A DNA stretch of 64,000 nt, taken from Microbacterium croceum. GTDB lineage: Bacteria; Actinomycetota; Actinomycetes; Actinomycetales; Microbacteriaceae. The DNA lies in assembly GCF_023091245.1 (NCBI RefSeq), contig NZ_JAHWXN010000001.1, positions 2,418,001-2,482,000 on the forward strand. The letters are read 5' to 3'. Every line of letters starts with the position of its first letter. Position 1 is the stretch's first letter. The notes beneath the pieces were generated by a model. That model did not search any database. It had not been told where the DNA came from and saw only the letters and a list, made by a program, of their open reading frames with translations. This document shows positions 19,675 to 29,181 of the stretch, one piece after another. A program made the position numbers and the translations under genes.

Positions 19675-19716
19675 CGGACCAGCCTATTCCCGTCGCAGCG
19701 ACCTCGGAGCCGGCGC

Positions 19717-21078
19717 TCACCGGTCGTCCAACGTCATGCCACGACGATCGGTGAGGCCCCAGGCAGCGGCGGCAGCGACCAGGAAGCAGGCGCCGAAGAT
19801 CACGAAGAGGAGCGGGGCTCCTCCGGCGATCAGCAGCACCGGTACGGCGAGAGGCGCGATGATCGAGGCGATCCGACCGATGCCTGCGGCCCAGCCGGCG
19901 CCGGTTCCGCGCAACGACGTCGGGTAGATCTCCGGAGTGACGGCGTACAGAGCGCCCCAGGCACCGAGCGTGAAGAAGGACAGGGCCATTCCGGCGCCGA
20001 TGATCGACGGCTCGGTCGTGGCCGTGCCGAAGAACACCGCAGAGACAGCGGCGCCCACGAGGAACACCGAGAGCGTTGACCGCCTCCCCCACACTTCGAT
20101 CAGCCAGGCGGCGACCGCGTAGCCGGGAAGCTGGGCAAGTGTGATGATCAGCGTGAACCCGAAGGAGCGCACCAGATCGAAGCCGGCGTCGACGAGGATG
20201 CTGGGGATCCAGATGAATGCTCCGTAGTACGCGAAGTTCACGCACAGCCAGACCGCCCACAGGCAGAGCGTCCGCACCCGGAACTCGGCGTTCCACAGCG
20301 TCGCCAGCCGCGCCCGCACCGTCACGGCCATGGCGCGGGAAGGCGGCTCTTTCCGGATCGCCGGCCCGCGGAGCACACCGGCATCGATCTCGAAGGCGGA
20401 CACGATCCGTTCGGCCTCGGCAACGCGCCCGCGGGAGGCGAGCCAGCGCGGCGACTCGGGAAGCCCCCACCGCACGATCAGCGCATAGACCGCCGGGATC
20501 GCCCCGAGCGCGAACGCCCAGCGCCACCCGTCGTCGGACGCCGGGATCACGAAGAAGCCGATCAGCGCGGCAGCCGTCCAGCCGACCGCCCAGAACGCCT
20601 CGAGGATCACGATCAGTCGACCACGGATGCGCGCGGGCGCGAACTCACTCACATACGTCGACGCGACGGGCAGCTCGGCGCCGAGGCCGAGACCGACCAG
20701 GAACCGCAGCACGAGGAGGGCCGCGATTCCGCTGACGAGCGCACTCGCACCGGTCGCGACGCCGTAGAGGAGCAGTGTCAGCGCGAACACCTGGCGGCGG
20801 CCGAAGCGGTCAGCGAGCAGGCCCCCGAGCGTCGCCCCCAACGCCATCCCGATGAAGCCCACCGAAGCGATCCAGCCCGCCTCCCCCTTCGTCAGATCCC
20901 ACTGCTGCGTGAGCGCAGCCAGGATGAAGGAGATGAGACCGACATCCATCGCATCCAGCGCCCAGCCCACCCCTGAACCGCTCAGCAGTCGAAGGTGTCG
21001 CCTGGTGAAAGGCAGGTCGTCAAGACGCGCTGCGAGCGACGCACGGCTCGGCAGATCCTCGGAGGGCATGCTCTTCAT
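19717..21078 (-). CDS. MFS transporter, sugar/aromatic-acid-type
   Basis: 453 aa with twelve membrane spans. Motifs of the MHS/AAHS-like branch are clear: GWALDAMDVGLISFIL in helix 1 (Asp in the first span), GGLLADRFGRRQVFAL for motif A, RFLVGLGLGAELPVASTYVSE for motif B, and PESPRWLASRGR after helix 6. The family imports sugars, aromatic acids or dicarboxylates by proton symport. An alternative start 9 bases downstream is preceded by TACGAT and 7 bp, which fits a leaderless transcript, so the protein may be 450 aa. The substrate is unresolved. Confidence 0.87.
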   Translation of the reverse strand: MKSMPSEDLPSRASLAARLDDLPFTRRHLRLLSGSGVGWALDAMDVGLISFILAALTQQWDLTKGEAGWIASVGFIGMALGATLGGLLADRFGRRQVFALTLLLYGVATGASALVSGIAALLVLRFLVGLGLGAELPVASTYVSEFAPARIRGRLIVILEAFWAVGWTAAALIGFFVIPASDDGWRWAFALGAIPAVYALIVRWGLPESPRWLASRGRVAEAERIVSAFEIDAGVLRGPAIRKEPPSRAMAVTVRARLATLWNAEFRVRTLCLWAVWLCVNFAYYGAFIWIPSILVDAGFDLVRSFGFTLIITLAQLPGYAVAAWLIEVWGRRSTLSVFLVGAAVSAVFFGTATTEPSIIGAGMALSFFTLGAWGALYAVTPEIYPTSLRGTGAGWAAGIGRIASIIAPLAVPVLLIAGGAPLLFVIFGACFLVAAAAAWGLTDRRGMTLDDR

Positions 21079-21110
21079 CGTAGGGTGACGAGAACGACCG
21101 TGGCGCGCGC

Positions 21111-22145
21111 TCAGGACTCCTTGGCGAGCAGCGCCCGAACGCGCGGGATCACCTCGGTGCCGTACAGCTCGATGCTGCGCATCATCGCTTCGTGCGACAG
21201 GGTTCCGGTCGCGTACTTCAGATCGAAGCGACCGAGGCCCAGAGTGGTGATCGTCTCGGCGATCTTGGCCGCGACCCGATCCGGAGAACCGGCATAGATC
21301 GCGCCTTCGGGGCCGATGTCGTTCTGGAACCGTGCGCGGCTGTAGGTCGGCCACCCGCGCTCGCGGCCGATGGTGTTGTTCATCGCCTCGAACCCGGAGT
21401 ACGCGGCGTCCCATGCCTCGGCATCCGTGTCGGCGATGTGCCCGGGCGAGTGCACCGAGATCGGATGCTCCGTGGTTCCGAACGACGCGACCGAGCGGTG
21501 GTAGAGGTCGACGAAGGGGCGGAAACGGGCCGCCGAACCGCCGATGATCGCCAGCATCAGGCCCAGCCCGTGACGGGCCACGCGGACGACTGACTCGGGA
21601 CTTCCGCCGACGCCGACCCACGTGCGCAGGCCCTTCTCGGTCTTCGGGAACACGTTCGCATTGTCGAGCGGCGCCCGCATCGTGCCGGACCAGGTCACCG
21701 GCTCCTCCTTGAGGAGCTCGACGAAGAGCTCGAGTTTCTGCTCGAACAGGGCGTCGTAGTCGCGCAGGTCGTAGCCGAACAGCGGGAACGACTCGATGAA
21801 GGAGCCGCGACCGAGCACGACCTCCGCCCGCCCGTTCGAGACGGCATCCAAGGTTGAGAAGCGCTCGAACACGCGCACCGGGTCATCGGAGGACAGCACT
21901 GTGACCGCCGTACCCAATCGGATGTGCTCCGTGCGTGCGGCGATCGCTGCGAGCACCATCTCCGGCGCCGAGACGGCGAACTCGGAGCGGTGGTGCTCCC
22001 CCACGCCGAAGAAGTCGACGCCCACGGAGTCCGCGAGCTCTGCCTGCGCCACGATGTTGCGGATCGTCTGCGCGCCGGTGAGGAGCTCCCCGTCCGCGTC
22101 ACGGGTGATGTCGCCGAACGTGTCCAGCCCGAATTCGATAGCCAT
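21111..22145 (-). CDS. LLM class flavin-dependent oxidoreductase
   Basis: 344-aa luciferase-like monooxygenase family TIM barrel. Diagnostic segments are FFGVGEHHRSEFAVSAPEM, IRLGTAVTVLSSDDPVRVFE, LDAVSNGRAEVVLGRG and LRTWVGVGGSPES. These proteins use FMNH2 or F420H2; the sequence alone does not distinguish them. An AGGAAGGG Shine-Dalgarno sequence precedes the ATG. It is followed by the MFS gene after 32 bp on the same strand, so the two may be cotranscribed. Confidence 0.88.
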   Translation of the reverse strand: MAIEFGLDTFGDITRDADGELLTGAQTIRNIVAQAELADSVGVDFFGVGEHHRSEFAVSAPEMVLAAIAARTEHIRLGTAVTVLSSDDPVRVFERFSTLDAVSNGRAEVVLGRGSFIESFPLFGYDLRDYDALFEQKLELFVELLKEEPVTWSGTMRAPLDNANVFPKTEKGLRTWVGVGGSPESVVRVARHGLGLMLAIIGGSAARFRPFVDLYHRSVASFGTTEHPISVHSPGHIADTDAEAWDAAYSGFEAMNNTIGRERGWPTYSRARFQNDIGPEGAIYAGSPDRVAAKIAETITTLGLGRFDLKYATGTLSHEAMMRSIELYGTEVIPRVRALLAKES

Positions 22146-22199
22146 GTCAGCCCTTCCTATTCAGGTGAATGAACACCGGGGGTCCGGCGGGCATTCCCG

Positions 22200-23876
22200 T
22201 CAGCGCGGAAGCAGGGCCGTGCGCAATGTGTCGAGGCCGACGCCGCCGAGGTCGAGGGCGCGCTTGTGGAAGTCCTTGAACGAGAACGCATCGCCCTGCG
22301 AGTCCTGCACCGCGTCGCGAACCTGCTCCCAGATACGCTGACCGACCTTGTACGACGGTGCCTGCCCGGGCCAGCCGAGGTAGCGGTTGACCTCGAACTG
22401 CACGAACTGGTCCGACATGTTGACGTTCTTGCGCATGAAGTCGAGTGCGTACTCCGCATCCCACACGCCTGTTCCGTCGAGGCGGGGCTTGCCCAGATGC
22501 ACACCGATGTCGAGCACGACGCGTGCGGCGCGCATGCGCTGCCCGTCGAGCATGCCGAGCCGGTCTGCCGGGTCGTCGAGGTACCCGAGCTGCTGCATCA
22601 GTCGTTCCGCGTACAGCGCCCAGCCTTCGGCATGGCCAGACGTGCCGGCGAGCAGACGTCGCCAGGAGTTGAGTTCAGCGCGGTTGTACACCGCCTGCGC
22701 GATCTGCAGGTGATGGCCGGGGACACCCTCGTGGTACACGGTCGTGAGCTCGCGCCAGGTGTCGAACTCCGTCACGCCCTCGGGAACGGACCACCACATG
22801 CGTCCTGGACGCGAGAAGTCGTCTGTCGGGCCGGTGTAGTAGATCCCACCCTCCTGCGTAGGAGCGATCATGCATTCCAGCGTGCGGATGGCTTCAGGGA
22901 TGTCGAAGTGCGAGGCTCCGAGTTCTGTAACCGCACGGTCGCTGGTCTCCTGCATCCAGCGCTGCAGCGCCTCCGTCCCCACCAGTTTGCGCGATGGGTC
23001 GGCCTCGAGGTGGGCGACGGCCTCCTCGACCGTGGCGCCGGGGAGGATCTCGTTCGCGATAGCGGTCTGCTCCGCCACCATGCGGGCGAGCTCTTCCCTG
23101 CCCCACTCATAGGTCTCGTCGAGATCGATCGTCGAGCCGAGGAAGCGACGGGAATTGAGCGCGTAGAGCTCACGGCCCACGGCATCGACTTCGTTCGCGG
23201 CCGGTGCCAGTTCCTCGGCCAGGAAACGGCGTAGGCCGTCGTAGGCGACACGCGCCGCGGCCGAGTTGTCCGCAAGGGTGCGAGCGAGGGATGCGGGCAG
23301 CTGACCCTCCTGAGGACCGCCCTCGGCGACGAACGCGGCGAAGAACCCGTCGTCAGCCGTGTAGCGATCGATCTGTGTCGCGACCTCGGTCACCTGACGG
23401 CGTGCCGGCGTCACACCTGCGGCGATCCCGGCGCGGAGCGTCTCGGTGTATCCGCGCAACGCATCGGGCACGGCCGCGAGGCGCGTCGCGATGACCGCCC
23501 AATCGTCGACGCTCGCTGTCGGCATGAGGTCGAAGGCCGCACGTACATCCTGCGCCGCTGAGGCGATCACGTTCAGGTCGCGCAGGTGCCACTGGGCGTC
23601 GTGGAGCTCGAGGTCGAGCCGCAGCTCCGAGGCGAGGTCCGCCTTCGTGACCTCGTCGATCGCGTCGACGGGCTCGAGGGCATCGAGCTGCTGGAGCGTT
23701 GTGCGCGTCGCCGCGGCGATCTCATCGTGCCCTTCCGGGCTCAGATCGCCGAAGCGATCATTCGCCTCCGTGCGTCCGATATAGGTGCCGAGCGTCGGTG
23801 CGAGCACCGCGATGGTGTCGACCCATTCATCGGCGACCTTGTCGATGGCAGAGGGAGTGCGGGGGGCTGAAGTCAT
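22200..23876 (-). CDS. DUF885 family protein (putative metallopeptidase-like)
   Basis: 558 aa, full DUF885 length. The conserved HEGVPGHHLQ motif (HExxPGHH) near residue 365 and the downstream SGHAEGWALYAERL glutamate region suggest a gluzincin-like zinc site, although the enzymatic activity of the family is poorly defined. There is no signal peptide. I set the start at the ATG at 23876 because TAGGCT lies 7 bp upstream, giving a leaderless promoter; a much longer open frame upstream overlaps polA and is spurious. It lies 40 bp downstream of the polA stop. Confidence 0.86.
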   Translation of the reverse strand: MTSAPRTPSAIDKVADEWVDTIAVLAPTLGTYIGRTEANDRFGDLSPEGHDEIAAATRTTLQQLDALEPVDAIDEVTKADLASELRLDLELHDAQWHLRDLNVIASAAQDVRAAFDLMPTASVDDWAVIATRLAAVPDALRGYTETLRAGIAAGVTPARRQVTEVATQIDRYTADDGFFAAFVAEGGPQEGQLPASLARTLADNSAAARVAYDGLRRFLAEELAPAANEVDAVGRELYALNSRRFLGSTIDLDETYEWGREELARMVAEQTAIANEILPGATVEEAVAHLEADPSRKLVGTEALQRWMQETSDRAVTELGASHFDIPEAIRTLECMIAPTQEGGIYYTGPTDDFSRPGRMWWSVPEGVTEFDTWRELTTVYHEGVPGHHLQIAQAVYNRAELNSWRRLLAGTSGHAEGWALYAERLMQQLGYLDDPADRLGMLDGQRMRAARVVLDIGVHLGKPRLDGTGVWDAEYALDFMRKNVNMSDQFVQFEVNRYLGWPGQAPSYKVGQRIWEQVRDAVQDSQGDAFSFKDFHKRALDLGGVGLDTLRTALLPR

Positions 23877-23916
23877 ACCTTTCAGCCTATCGCCGTCGCT
23901 CCCACGCCCGCAGGTC

Positions 23917-26550
23917 TCAGTGTGCGGCTTCATTCCAATCGCGACCACGGCCGACCTGTACGTCGAGAGGGACCGTGAGCTCCGCCGCGTCGCCCATACG
24001 GGCGCGGACGATCCGCTCTGCCGCGTCCCACTCCCCCGGTGCGACCTCGACCACGAGTTCGTCATGGATCTGCAGCAGCGCACGTGATGCAAGACCCTCA
24101 GACCGAAGGTCCTCGTGGATGTGGAGCAGCGCGATCTTCATGATGTCGGCCGCGCTGCCCTGGATCGGGGCGTTCAACGCCGCACGTTCGGCGTTCTCCC
24201 GCAGCACACGGTTGGGACTGGCGAGGTCGGGGAACGGGCGCCGACGGCCGAAGATCGTCTCGGTGTAGCCGACCTCCTTGGCCTTCATGACCGAGGCGCG
24301 CAGATAGTCGCGCACCGCACCGAACCGCGCGAAGTACTCCACCATCAGCTGCTTGGCCTCGGACTGCTCGATGCGCAGCTGCTTGGACAGGCCGAAGGCC
24401 GAAAGACCGTAGACGAGCCCGTACGACATCGCCTTGACCTTCGTGCGCATGGCCGGGGTGACCTCACTCGGCTCGACGCCGAATACTCGGGCACCGACGA
24501 ACCGGTGCAGATCCTCGCCGCTGTTGAACGCTTCGATGAGACCTTCGTCGCCCGAGAGATGCGCCATGATGCGCATCTCGATCTGCGAGTAGTCGGCGGT
24601 GAGCAGCGACTCGTAGCCCTCCCCCACCTCGAACGCGCTGCGGATGCGCCGCGACTCCTCGGTGCGCACCGGGATGTTCTGGAGATTCGGGTCGGTGCTG
24701 GACAGACGCCCGGTCTGGCTGCCGGTCTGCACATATGTCGTGTGCACGCGGTGATCGTCGCCGATCGCGGTGTCGAGCGACTCGATGATCTGTCGGAGCT
24801 TCGTCGCTTCCCGGTGCTGCAGCAGCAGATTCAGGAAGGGGTGCGGGTTGGTCTCCTGCAGGTCGGCGAGCACCGCGGCATCCGTGGAGTACCCGGTCTT
24901 GGTCTTGCGTGTCTTGGGCAATTGGAGGTCTTCGAACAGCACTTCCTGCAGCTGTTTCGGCGATCCGAGGTTGAACTCGCGTCCGACCGTCGCGAACGCC
25001 TCCTGAGCGATGCTCTCCGCGCGGGCGGCGAGCTCACCGGAGAACGTCGACAGCACCTCGTGCGAGACGGCCACACCGGCGACCTCCATATCCGCCAGCG
25101 TCAGCAGCGTCGGCAGCTCGATGTCGACCAGCACCCTCGCCACCGGCTCCGGGATGTCCTCCCGCAGCGCCTCGGCCACTCGTCGAGCGAACCAGGCCTC
25201 CTGGGACGGAGTCGCGCCCTCCGTCTCGGGGACGAGCTGCGAAGGGTCGGCCTCGGGGAGCTTCTCGCCCAAGTAGCGCTCGACCAGGTCGCCCAGCGTT
25301 TTGTCGGGGAAGCTCGGGCGCAGCAGCCAGCCCGCCAGGCTGGTGTCGTATGCGAGACCGCCCAGCCGGACCCCCTGACGCAGGAGTGCCTTGACCTGGG
25401 GCTTCGCGTCGTGCAGCACCTTGGGGCTGTCTGACTCCAGCCAGGCGCGCAGCGTGTCGGCACCCTCCGAGGTCCAGTCGACTTCGCGCAGCTCGGTGGC
25501 CGACGAAGCTCCGAGACGCACAGGGACACCGCCCTGCGTTACGAGACGCACCGCGAGCTCCTGCTGCTGCGCGTCGGCCCACGCGACGAACTCCGCGGGA
25601 CTCGTCTGCACGGGTTCGGGGAGCACGACCACGGAGGCCGGGTCGTCCGCGACCTCGCCCGCGCCCACGGCCTCGAACACCCGCGGCAGCAGCGTGCGGA
25701 ACTCGAGCCGCGCGAAGATGTCGCGCACCGCCTGCGCATCGATGGGGGTCACGGCGAGATCGTCTGGCGCGACCGGAAGCTCCACATCCGTCAGCAGCCG
25801 GTTGAGCTGACGGTTGCGACGCACGTCATCCATGTGCTCACGCAGATTGCCGCCGACGACGCCCTTGATCTCCTCCGCACGGTCGAGCAGAGCGTCGAGC
25901 GAGCCGAACTGCGTCAGCCACTTCACGGCGGTCTTCTCGCCGACCTTCGGCACACCGGGGAGGTTGTCGCTGGTCTCGCCGACGAGGGCGGCGATGTCGG
26001 GGTACTGCTCGGGACGCACGCCGTAACGCTCCTGCACCGTGCCGGGGTCGTACCGCTTCAACTGAGAGACGCCCTGCACCGAGGGGTAGAGCAGTGTGAC
26101 GTCGTCGGTCACGAGCTGGATCGTGTCGCGGTCTCCGGACACGACGAGCACGTCGTAGCCCTGATCCGCACCCTGGGAGGCGAGTGTCGCGAGGATGTCA
26201 TCCGCCTCGATGCCCTCCTTCGTGAGCACGGGGATCGACATCGCAGCAAGGCAGTCCTGGAGCAGCGGGATCTGTCCGCGGAACTCCTGCGGTGTCTCGG
26301 AACGTGTCGCCTTGTATTCGGGGTACACATCCGTGCGGAACGAGTGACGAGAGGTGTCGAACGCGATCGCGAGGTGGGTGGGCTGCTCGGCCTTGATCAG
26401 GTTCACCAGCATCGACAGGAAGCCGTAGATGGCGTTCGTGTGCTGGTTGTCCTTGGTGGTGAAGTTCTCCACCGGAAGGGCGAAGAAGGCACGATAGGCG
26501 AGCGAATGGCCGTCGACGACCATGAGGGTAGGCTTTGCGGAGTCCGTCAC
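23917..26550 (-). CDS. polA: DNA polymerase I
   Basis: 877 aa. N-terminal 5'-3' exonuclease/flap domain (DGHSLAYRAFFALP, GIEADDILATLA, VSGDRDTIQL, GETSDNLPGVPKVGEKTA). The middle 3'-5' exonuclease-like domain lacks the DxE motif, so proofreading is probably lost, as in other actinobacterial PolA. The polymerase domain has motif A (DYSQIEMRIMAHLSGD), the O-helix (RTKVKAMSYGLVYG) and motif C (IHDELVVEV). It acts in Okazaki-fragment processing and repair. The GTG start has TAGGCT 6 bp upstream (leaderless). It is divergent from the thioesterase gene. Confidence 0.97.
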   Translation of the reverse strand: MTDSAKPTLMVVDGHSLAYRAFFALPVENFTTKDNQHTNAIYGFLSMLVNLIKAEQPTHLAIAFDTSRHSFRTDVYPEYKATRSETPQEFRGQIPLLQDCLAAMSIPVLTKEGIEADDILATLASQGADQGYDVLVVSGDRDTIQLVTDDVTLLYPSVQGVSQLKRYDPGTVQERYGVRPEQYPDIAALVGETSDNLPGVPKVGEKTAVKWLTQFGSLDALLDRAEEIKGVVGGNLREHMDDVRRNRQLNRLLTDVELPVAPDDLAVTPIDAQAVRDIFARLEFRTLLPRVFEAVGAGEVADDPASVVVLPEPVQTSPAEFVAWADAQQQELAVRLVTQGGVPVRLGASSATELREVDWTSEGADTLRAWLESDSPKVLHDAKPQVKALLRQGVRLGGLAYDTSLAGWLLRPSFPDKTLGDLVERYLGEKLPEADPSQLVPETEGATPSQEAWFARRVAEALREDIPEPVARVLVDIELPTLLTLADMEVAGVAVSHEVLSTFSGELAARAESIAQEAFATVGREFNLGSPKQLQEVLFEDLQLPKTRKTKTGYSTDAAVLADLQETNPHPFLNLLLQHREATKLRQIIESLDTAIGDDHRVHTTYVQTGSQTGRLSSTDPNLQNIPVRTEESRRIRSAFEVGEGYESLLTADYSQIEMRIMAHLSGDEGLIEAFNSGEDLHRFVGARVFGVEPSEVTPAMRTKVKAMSYGLVYGLSAFGLSKQLRIEQSEAKQLMVEYFARFGAVRDYLRASVMKAKEVGYTETIFGRRRPFPDLASPNRVLRENAERAALNAPIQGSAADIMKIALLHIHEDLRSEGLASRALLQIHDELVVEVAPGEWDAAERIVRARMGDAAELTVPLDVQVGRGRDWNEAAH

Positions 26551-26556
26551 CCTGTC

Positions 26557-26562
26557 AGCCTA
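26557..26562 (-). promoter_or_regulatory. -10 element for a leaderless polA mRNA
   Basis: TAGGCT on the minus strand, separated from the polA GTG by exactly 6 bp with no Shine-Dalgarno sequence between. The same hexamer and spacing precede the SGNH hydrolase gene, and TAGGCT with 7 bp precedes the DUF885 gene. Confidence 0.65.
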
Positions 26563-26595
26563 ACGAGGACGGCAGACACCCGCTGAGGAGGATTC

Positions 26596-27021
26596 ATGAG
26601 CGACGTCGCCACGAGCGAAGGACTCGACTGGGCCACCGCCCGCGGAATGGGCGCACTGGCGCAGAAGATGGGCATGGAGTTCGTCGAGTTCAGCCTCGAA
26701 CGCTGCGTCGCGACTCTTCCGGTGGAGGGGAACACGCAGCCTGTCGGCCTCATGCACGGGGGCGCCTACGTCGTGCTCGGAGAGTCGCTCGGGTCCATGG
26801 CCGCGAACCTGCACGCCGGACCCGGCCGTCTGGCAGTCGGCGTCGACATCAATGCGACGCACACTCGCTCTGCCACCTCCGGGGTCGTCACCGGCGTCTG
26901 CACGCCGGTGCACCTCGGCCGCAGCATCACGGTGCATGAGATCGTCGTGACCGATGATCAGGGCAGGCGCTGCTCCACGATCCGCATCACGAACATGATC
27001 AAGGACGCTCCGGCCGCGTAG
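26596..27021 (+). CDS. Hotdog-fold (PaaI-like) thioesterase
   Basis: 141 aa. The catalytic-site segment GNTQPVGLMHGGAYVVLGESLGS (Asn and HGG) and the ADxNxxH-like VGVDINATHTRSATSG strand identify a PaaI/4-hydroxybenzoyl-CoA-type thioesterase that hydrolyses acyl- or aryl-CoA. GAGGAGG precedes the ATG. Mycobacteria have the same neighbourhood of thioesterase, PdtaR and PolA, so position is conserved. The CoA substrate is not known. Confidence 0.88.
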   Translation: MSDVATSEGLDWATARGMGALAQKMGMEFVEFSLERCVATLPVEGNTQPVGLMHGGAYVVLGESLGSMAANLHAGPGRLAVGVDINATHTRSATSGVVTGVCTPVHLGRSITVHEIVVTDDQGRRCSTIRITNMIKDAPAA

Positions 27022-27131
27022 CGAGCGGCTCCTCCCGCAGATGCGCGCGATCGCGCAGATGGGCCGTGCGAGGAGCACGCCGTCGCCGATGTCGACCGGA
27101 CGCCGTGTGTGCGCCGCGTCGAGGCGATCCG

Positions 27132-27749
27132 CTACTTCTTGGGTGCGAGCTGCTCGATGATCGCCTTGGCGACATCTTGCATCGTCAGACGACGATCCAT
27201 CGATGCCTTCTGGATCCAGCGGAACGCCTCGGGCTCGCTCAGGCCCATCTTCTCGTTGAGCAGGCCCTTCGCCCGGTCGACGAGCTTGCGGGTCTCGAAG
27301 CGCTCGACCATGTCGGCGACCTCGGCCTCGAGCGTGATGATCTGCTCGTGGCGGGCCAGCGCGATCTCGATCGCAGGAAGCAGGTCGTTCGGAGTGAACG
27401 GCTTGACGACGTAGGCCAATGCGCCGGCTTCGCTTGCCCGCTCGACGAGCTCCTTCTGGCTGAAGGCGGTGAGGAGCACGACGGGGGCGATGTTGCCCTT
27501 GTGGAGCTTCTCGGCGGCGCTGATGCCGTCGAGCTGCGGCATCTTCACGTCCATGATGACGAGGTCGGGGCGCAGCTCCGTGGCGAGTGCGACGGCCGTC
27601 TCACCGTCACCGGCCTCTCCGACGACGTCGAATCCGTTGTCGCGGAGGATCTCGACGATGTCGAGACGGATCAGCGATTCGTCTTCGGCGACGACGACGC
27701 GTCGCGGGGCGGATGCCGTGGGCTGTTCTGCCATTTCTTCCTCGGTCAC
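27132..27749 (-). CDS. pdtaR: ANTAR-domain response regulator (PdtaR-like)
   Basis: 205 aa. An N-terminal receiver domain (VVVAEDESLIRLDIVEIL, phosphoacceptor Asp in LVIMDVKMPQLDG, Lys in AYVVKPF) is followed by a coiled-coil linker and a C-terminal ANTAR RNA-binding domain (RAKGLLNEKMGLSEPEAFRWIQKASMDRRLTM). ANTAR proteins bind dual-hexaloop RNAs and act as antiterminators; the mycobacterial orthologue pairs with the PdtaS kinase, which is not seen here. A TAGGAT hexamer 6 bp before the GTG suggests a leaderless mRNA; an ATG 15 bases downstream is an alternative start. Confidence 0.92.
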   Translation of the reverse strand: MTEEEMAEQPTASAPRRVVVAEDESLIRLDIVEILRDNGFDVVGEAGDGETAVALATELRPDLVIMDVKMPQLDGISAAEKLHKGNIAPVVLLTAFSQKELVERASEAGALAYVVKPFTPNDLLPAIEIALARHEQIITLEAEVADMVERFETRKLVDRAKGLLNEKMGLSEPEAFRWIQKASMDRRLTMQDVAKAIIEQLAPKK

Positions 27750-27848
27750 AGCCCCATCCTAGTCGAGTGCCTCCCGCCGGCGGCCACGCACCGCGCCGCG
27801 GGGCCGCCGATCGCCGGGCTGCGCTAAGGTCGTAGACGCGACACACGA

Positions 27849-27931
27849 GCCGGCGTGGCGGAATGGCAGACGCGGAGCACTCAAAATGCTTTGTCCGAAA
27901 GGGCGTGTGGGTTCGAGTCCCACCGCCGGCA
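27849..27931 (+). tRNA. tRNA-Leu (CAA anticodon)
   Basis: 83 bases fold as a class II tRNA: acceptor GCCGGCG pairs with CGCCGGC (27924-27930), discriminator A at 27931; the D-arm TGGCGGAATGGCAGACGC; anticodon stem AGCA/TGCT with loop CTCAAAA giving anticodon CAA (27882-27884), decoding UUG; a long variable arm TGTCCGAAAGGGCG; and a T-arm with GTTCGAGTC. CCA is not encoded. A TAAGGT -10-like hexamer lies about 24 bp upstream. It marks the left border of the stress island. Confidence 0.96.
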
Positions 27932-27964
27932 CTCGAATCGCGTCTCTTGGCGGTCTGACGACGA

Positions 27965-29023
27965 TCACCGCGACGCGGAGGAGCCGTCTTCGATCGGGAC
28001 GATGTCGGCGGTGTGGTACTGGAATACGAGCCGAGCCGGGACGCTGCCCGCGAGCACCTCGTCGACGGATGCGTTGATCTGATCCAACTCCCGGGGTTCT
28101 GTGACGACTTTGGTGCGTCCTGCCGCATGCAGGTCGAAGACCTCGGCGAGATCCTGTCGGGTGCCGACGATCGAGCCGATGATGCTGATGCCTTTCAGCA
28201 CCGTGTCGAAGATCGGCACCGTCAGTTCGCCTCCGGCGGGCAGCGATACGAGAATGAGTCTGCCTCCGCGATTCAGAGAGGCGAACGCCTGGCGGAACAC
28301 GCTGGGCGCTACCGCGAGCACGATGACCACGTCGGCGCCGCCGAGCGCTTCGATCGCGGCGACCGGGTCGCTGTCGGCGGCGTTGACGACGTGGTCCGCC
28401 CCCAGTTCCTTCGCCAGCTCGAGCTTGTCGGCGGTGACGTCCACGGCGATGACCTTGGCCCCGACCAGACGTGCGTACTGCACAGCGAGATGTCCGAGCC
28501 CTCCGACGCCGAACACCGCGACCGTCTCCCCCGGAGTGACGCGCGCATTCTTCACGGCGGCATACGTCGTGACACCCGCGCATGTGAGCGGCGCGGCATC
28601 CATCGCGGTGATCCCGTCGGGGACGGGAACAGCGAATCGCGAATCCGACAGCATGTACTCGGCGTAGCCGCCGTCGACCGCGTAGCCGTTGTTGTACTGC
28701 TTCTCGCAGAGGTTCTCTCGACCGTCCACACAGTATCGGCACTCGCCGCACGCGTAGCCGAGCCAGGGCATCGCGACGCGCTGCCCGATGCTGCGGTTGG
28801 TGACGCCGTCGCCGAGCTGCTCCACGATCCCCACGCCTTCGTGCCCTGGGACCAGAGGGAGGTGTGCTTTGACCGGCCAGTCCCCCCGCATCGCATGGAT
28901 GTCGGTGTGACACAGTCCGCACGTCTCCAGGCGGACCAGCACCTGCCCGGGGCCGGGGTGCGGGATATTACGCTCCTCCACCTTCGCCGGCGCACCGAAC
29001 TCGGTCACGACTGCTGCTCGCAT
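27965..29023 (-). CDS. Zinc-dependent alcohol dehydrogenase (AdhP-like)
   Basis: 352-aa medium-chain dehydrogenase. The catalytic zinc ligands are in CGLCHTDIHAMRGDWP (Cys) and PGHEGVG (His-Glu); the structural zinc site is CGECRYCVDGRENLC; and the NAD-binding motif is GVGGLGHLAVQYA. It matches the AdhP class that interconverts ethanol and acetaldehyde, which could regenerate NAD when oxygen is short. Of two adjacent ATGs the second (29023) has the better spacing to GAGGAGG. A DosR-like box (29085-29098) lies 22 bp before a CAGACT hexamer upstream, so I place the gene in the island regulon. Confidence 0.9.
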   Translation of the reverse strand: MRAAVVTEFGAPAKVEERNIPHPGPGQVLVRLETCGLCHTDIHAMRGDWPVKAHLPLVPGHEGVGIVEQLGDGVTNRSIGQRVAMPWLGYACGECRYCVDGRENLCEKQYNNGYAVDGGYAEYMLSDSRFAVPVPDGITAMDAAPLTCAGVTTYAAVKNARVTPGETVAVFGVGGLGHLAVQYARLVGAKVIAVDVTADKLELAKELGADHVVNAADSDPVAAIEALGGADVVIVLAVAPSVFRQAFASLNRGGRLILVSLPAGGELTVPIFDTVLKGISIIGSIVGTRQDLAEVFDLHAAGRTKVVTEPRELDQINASVDEVLAGSVPARLVFQYHTADIVPIEDGSSASR

Positions 29024-29084
29024 CATTCCTCCTCGACGGAATTGGTTGGTCCGTGAAGTCTGACGCCGCGAGCGCGTCTCCCGC

Positions 29085-29098
29085 GGGCCGAAGGTCCC
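29085..29098 (-). promoter_or_regulatory. DosR-like box upstream of the alcohol dehydrogenase
   Basis: On the minus strand the site reads GGGACCTTCGGCCC, a 14-bp semi-palindrome shared with six other promoters in the island. Exactly 22 bp downstream is CAGACT (29062 to 29057) as a -10 candidate; a leader of about 27 bases with GAGGAGG follows before the start codon. Confidence 0.7.
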
Positions 29099-29181
29099 TC
29101 CACTGCTGTTCTGCCGCGGGACGCTCCACGCGTCGTCTCGGCAGGAGCGTACGCTGATCACTCGAAGACGGAGGTGATGCG

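Noticed and set aside
19717..21621. 634-codon form of the sugar/aromatic MFS gene
   Set aside because: The first 180 codons overlap the LLM gene in another frame and contain no hydrophobic segments; the transporter starts at 21078 or 21069.
24115..25434. 439-codon open frame antisense to polA
   Set aside because: polA is complete with all motifs; the shadow has no family similarity that I can see.
27022..27131. Perfect palindrome GCGCGATCGCGC between thioesterase and pdtaR as an operator
   Set aside because: Such CG-only palindromes are expected by chance in DNA of this composition; with distant GCTCCTC/GAGGAGC arms it might instead be part of a weak terminator, which I could not support.
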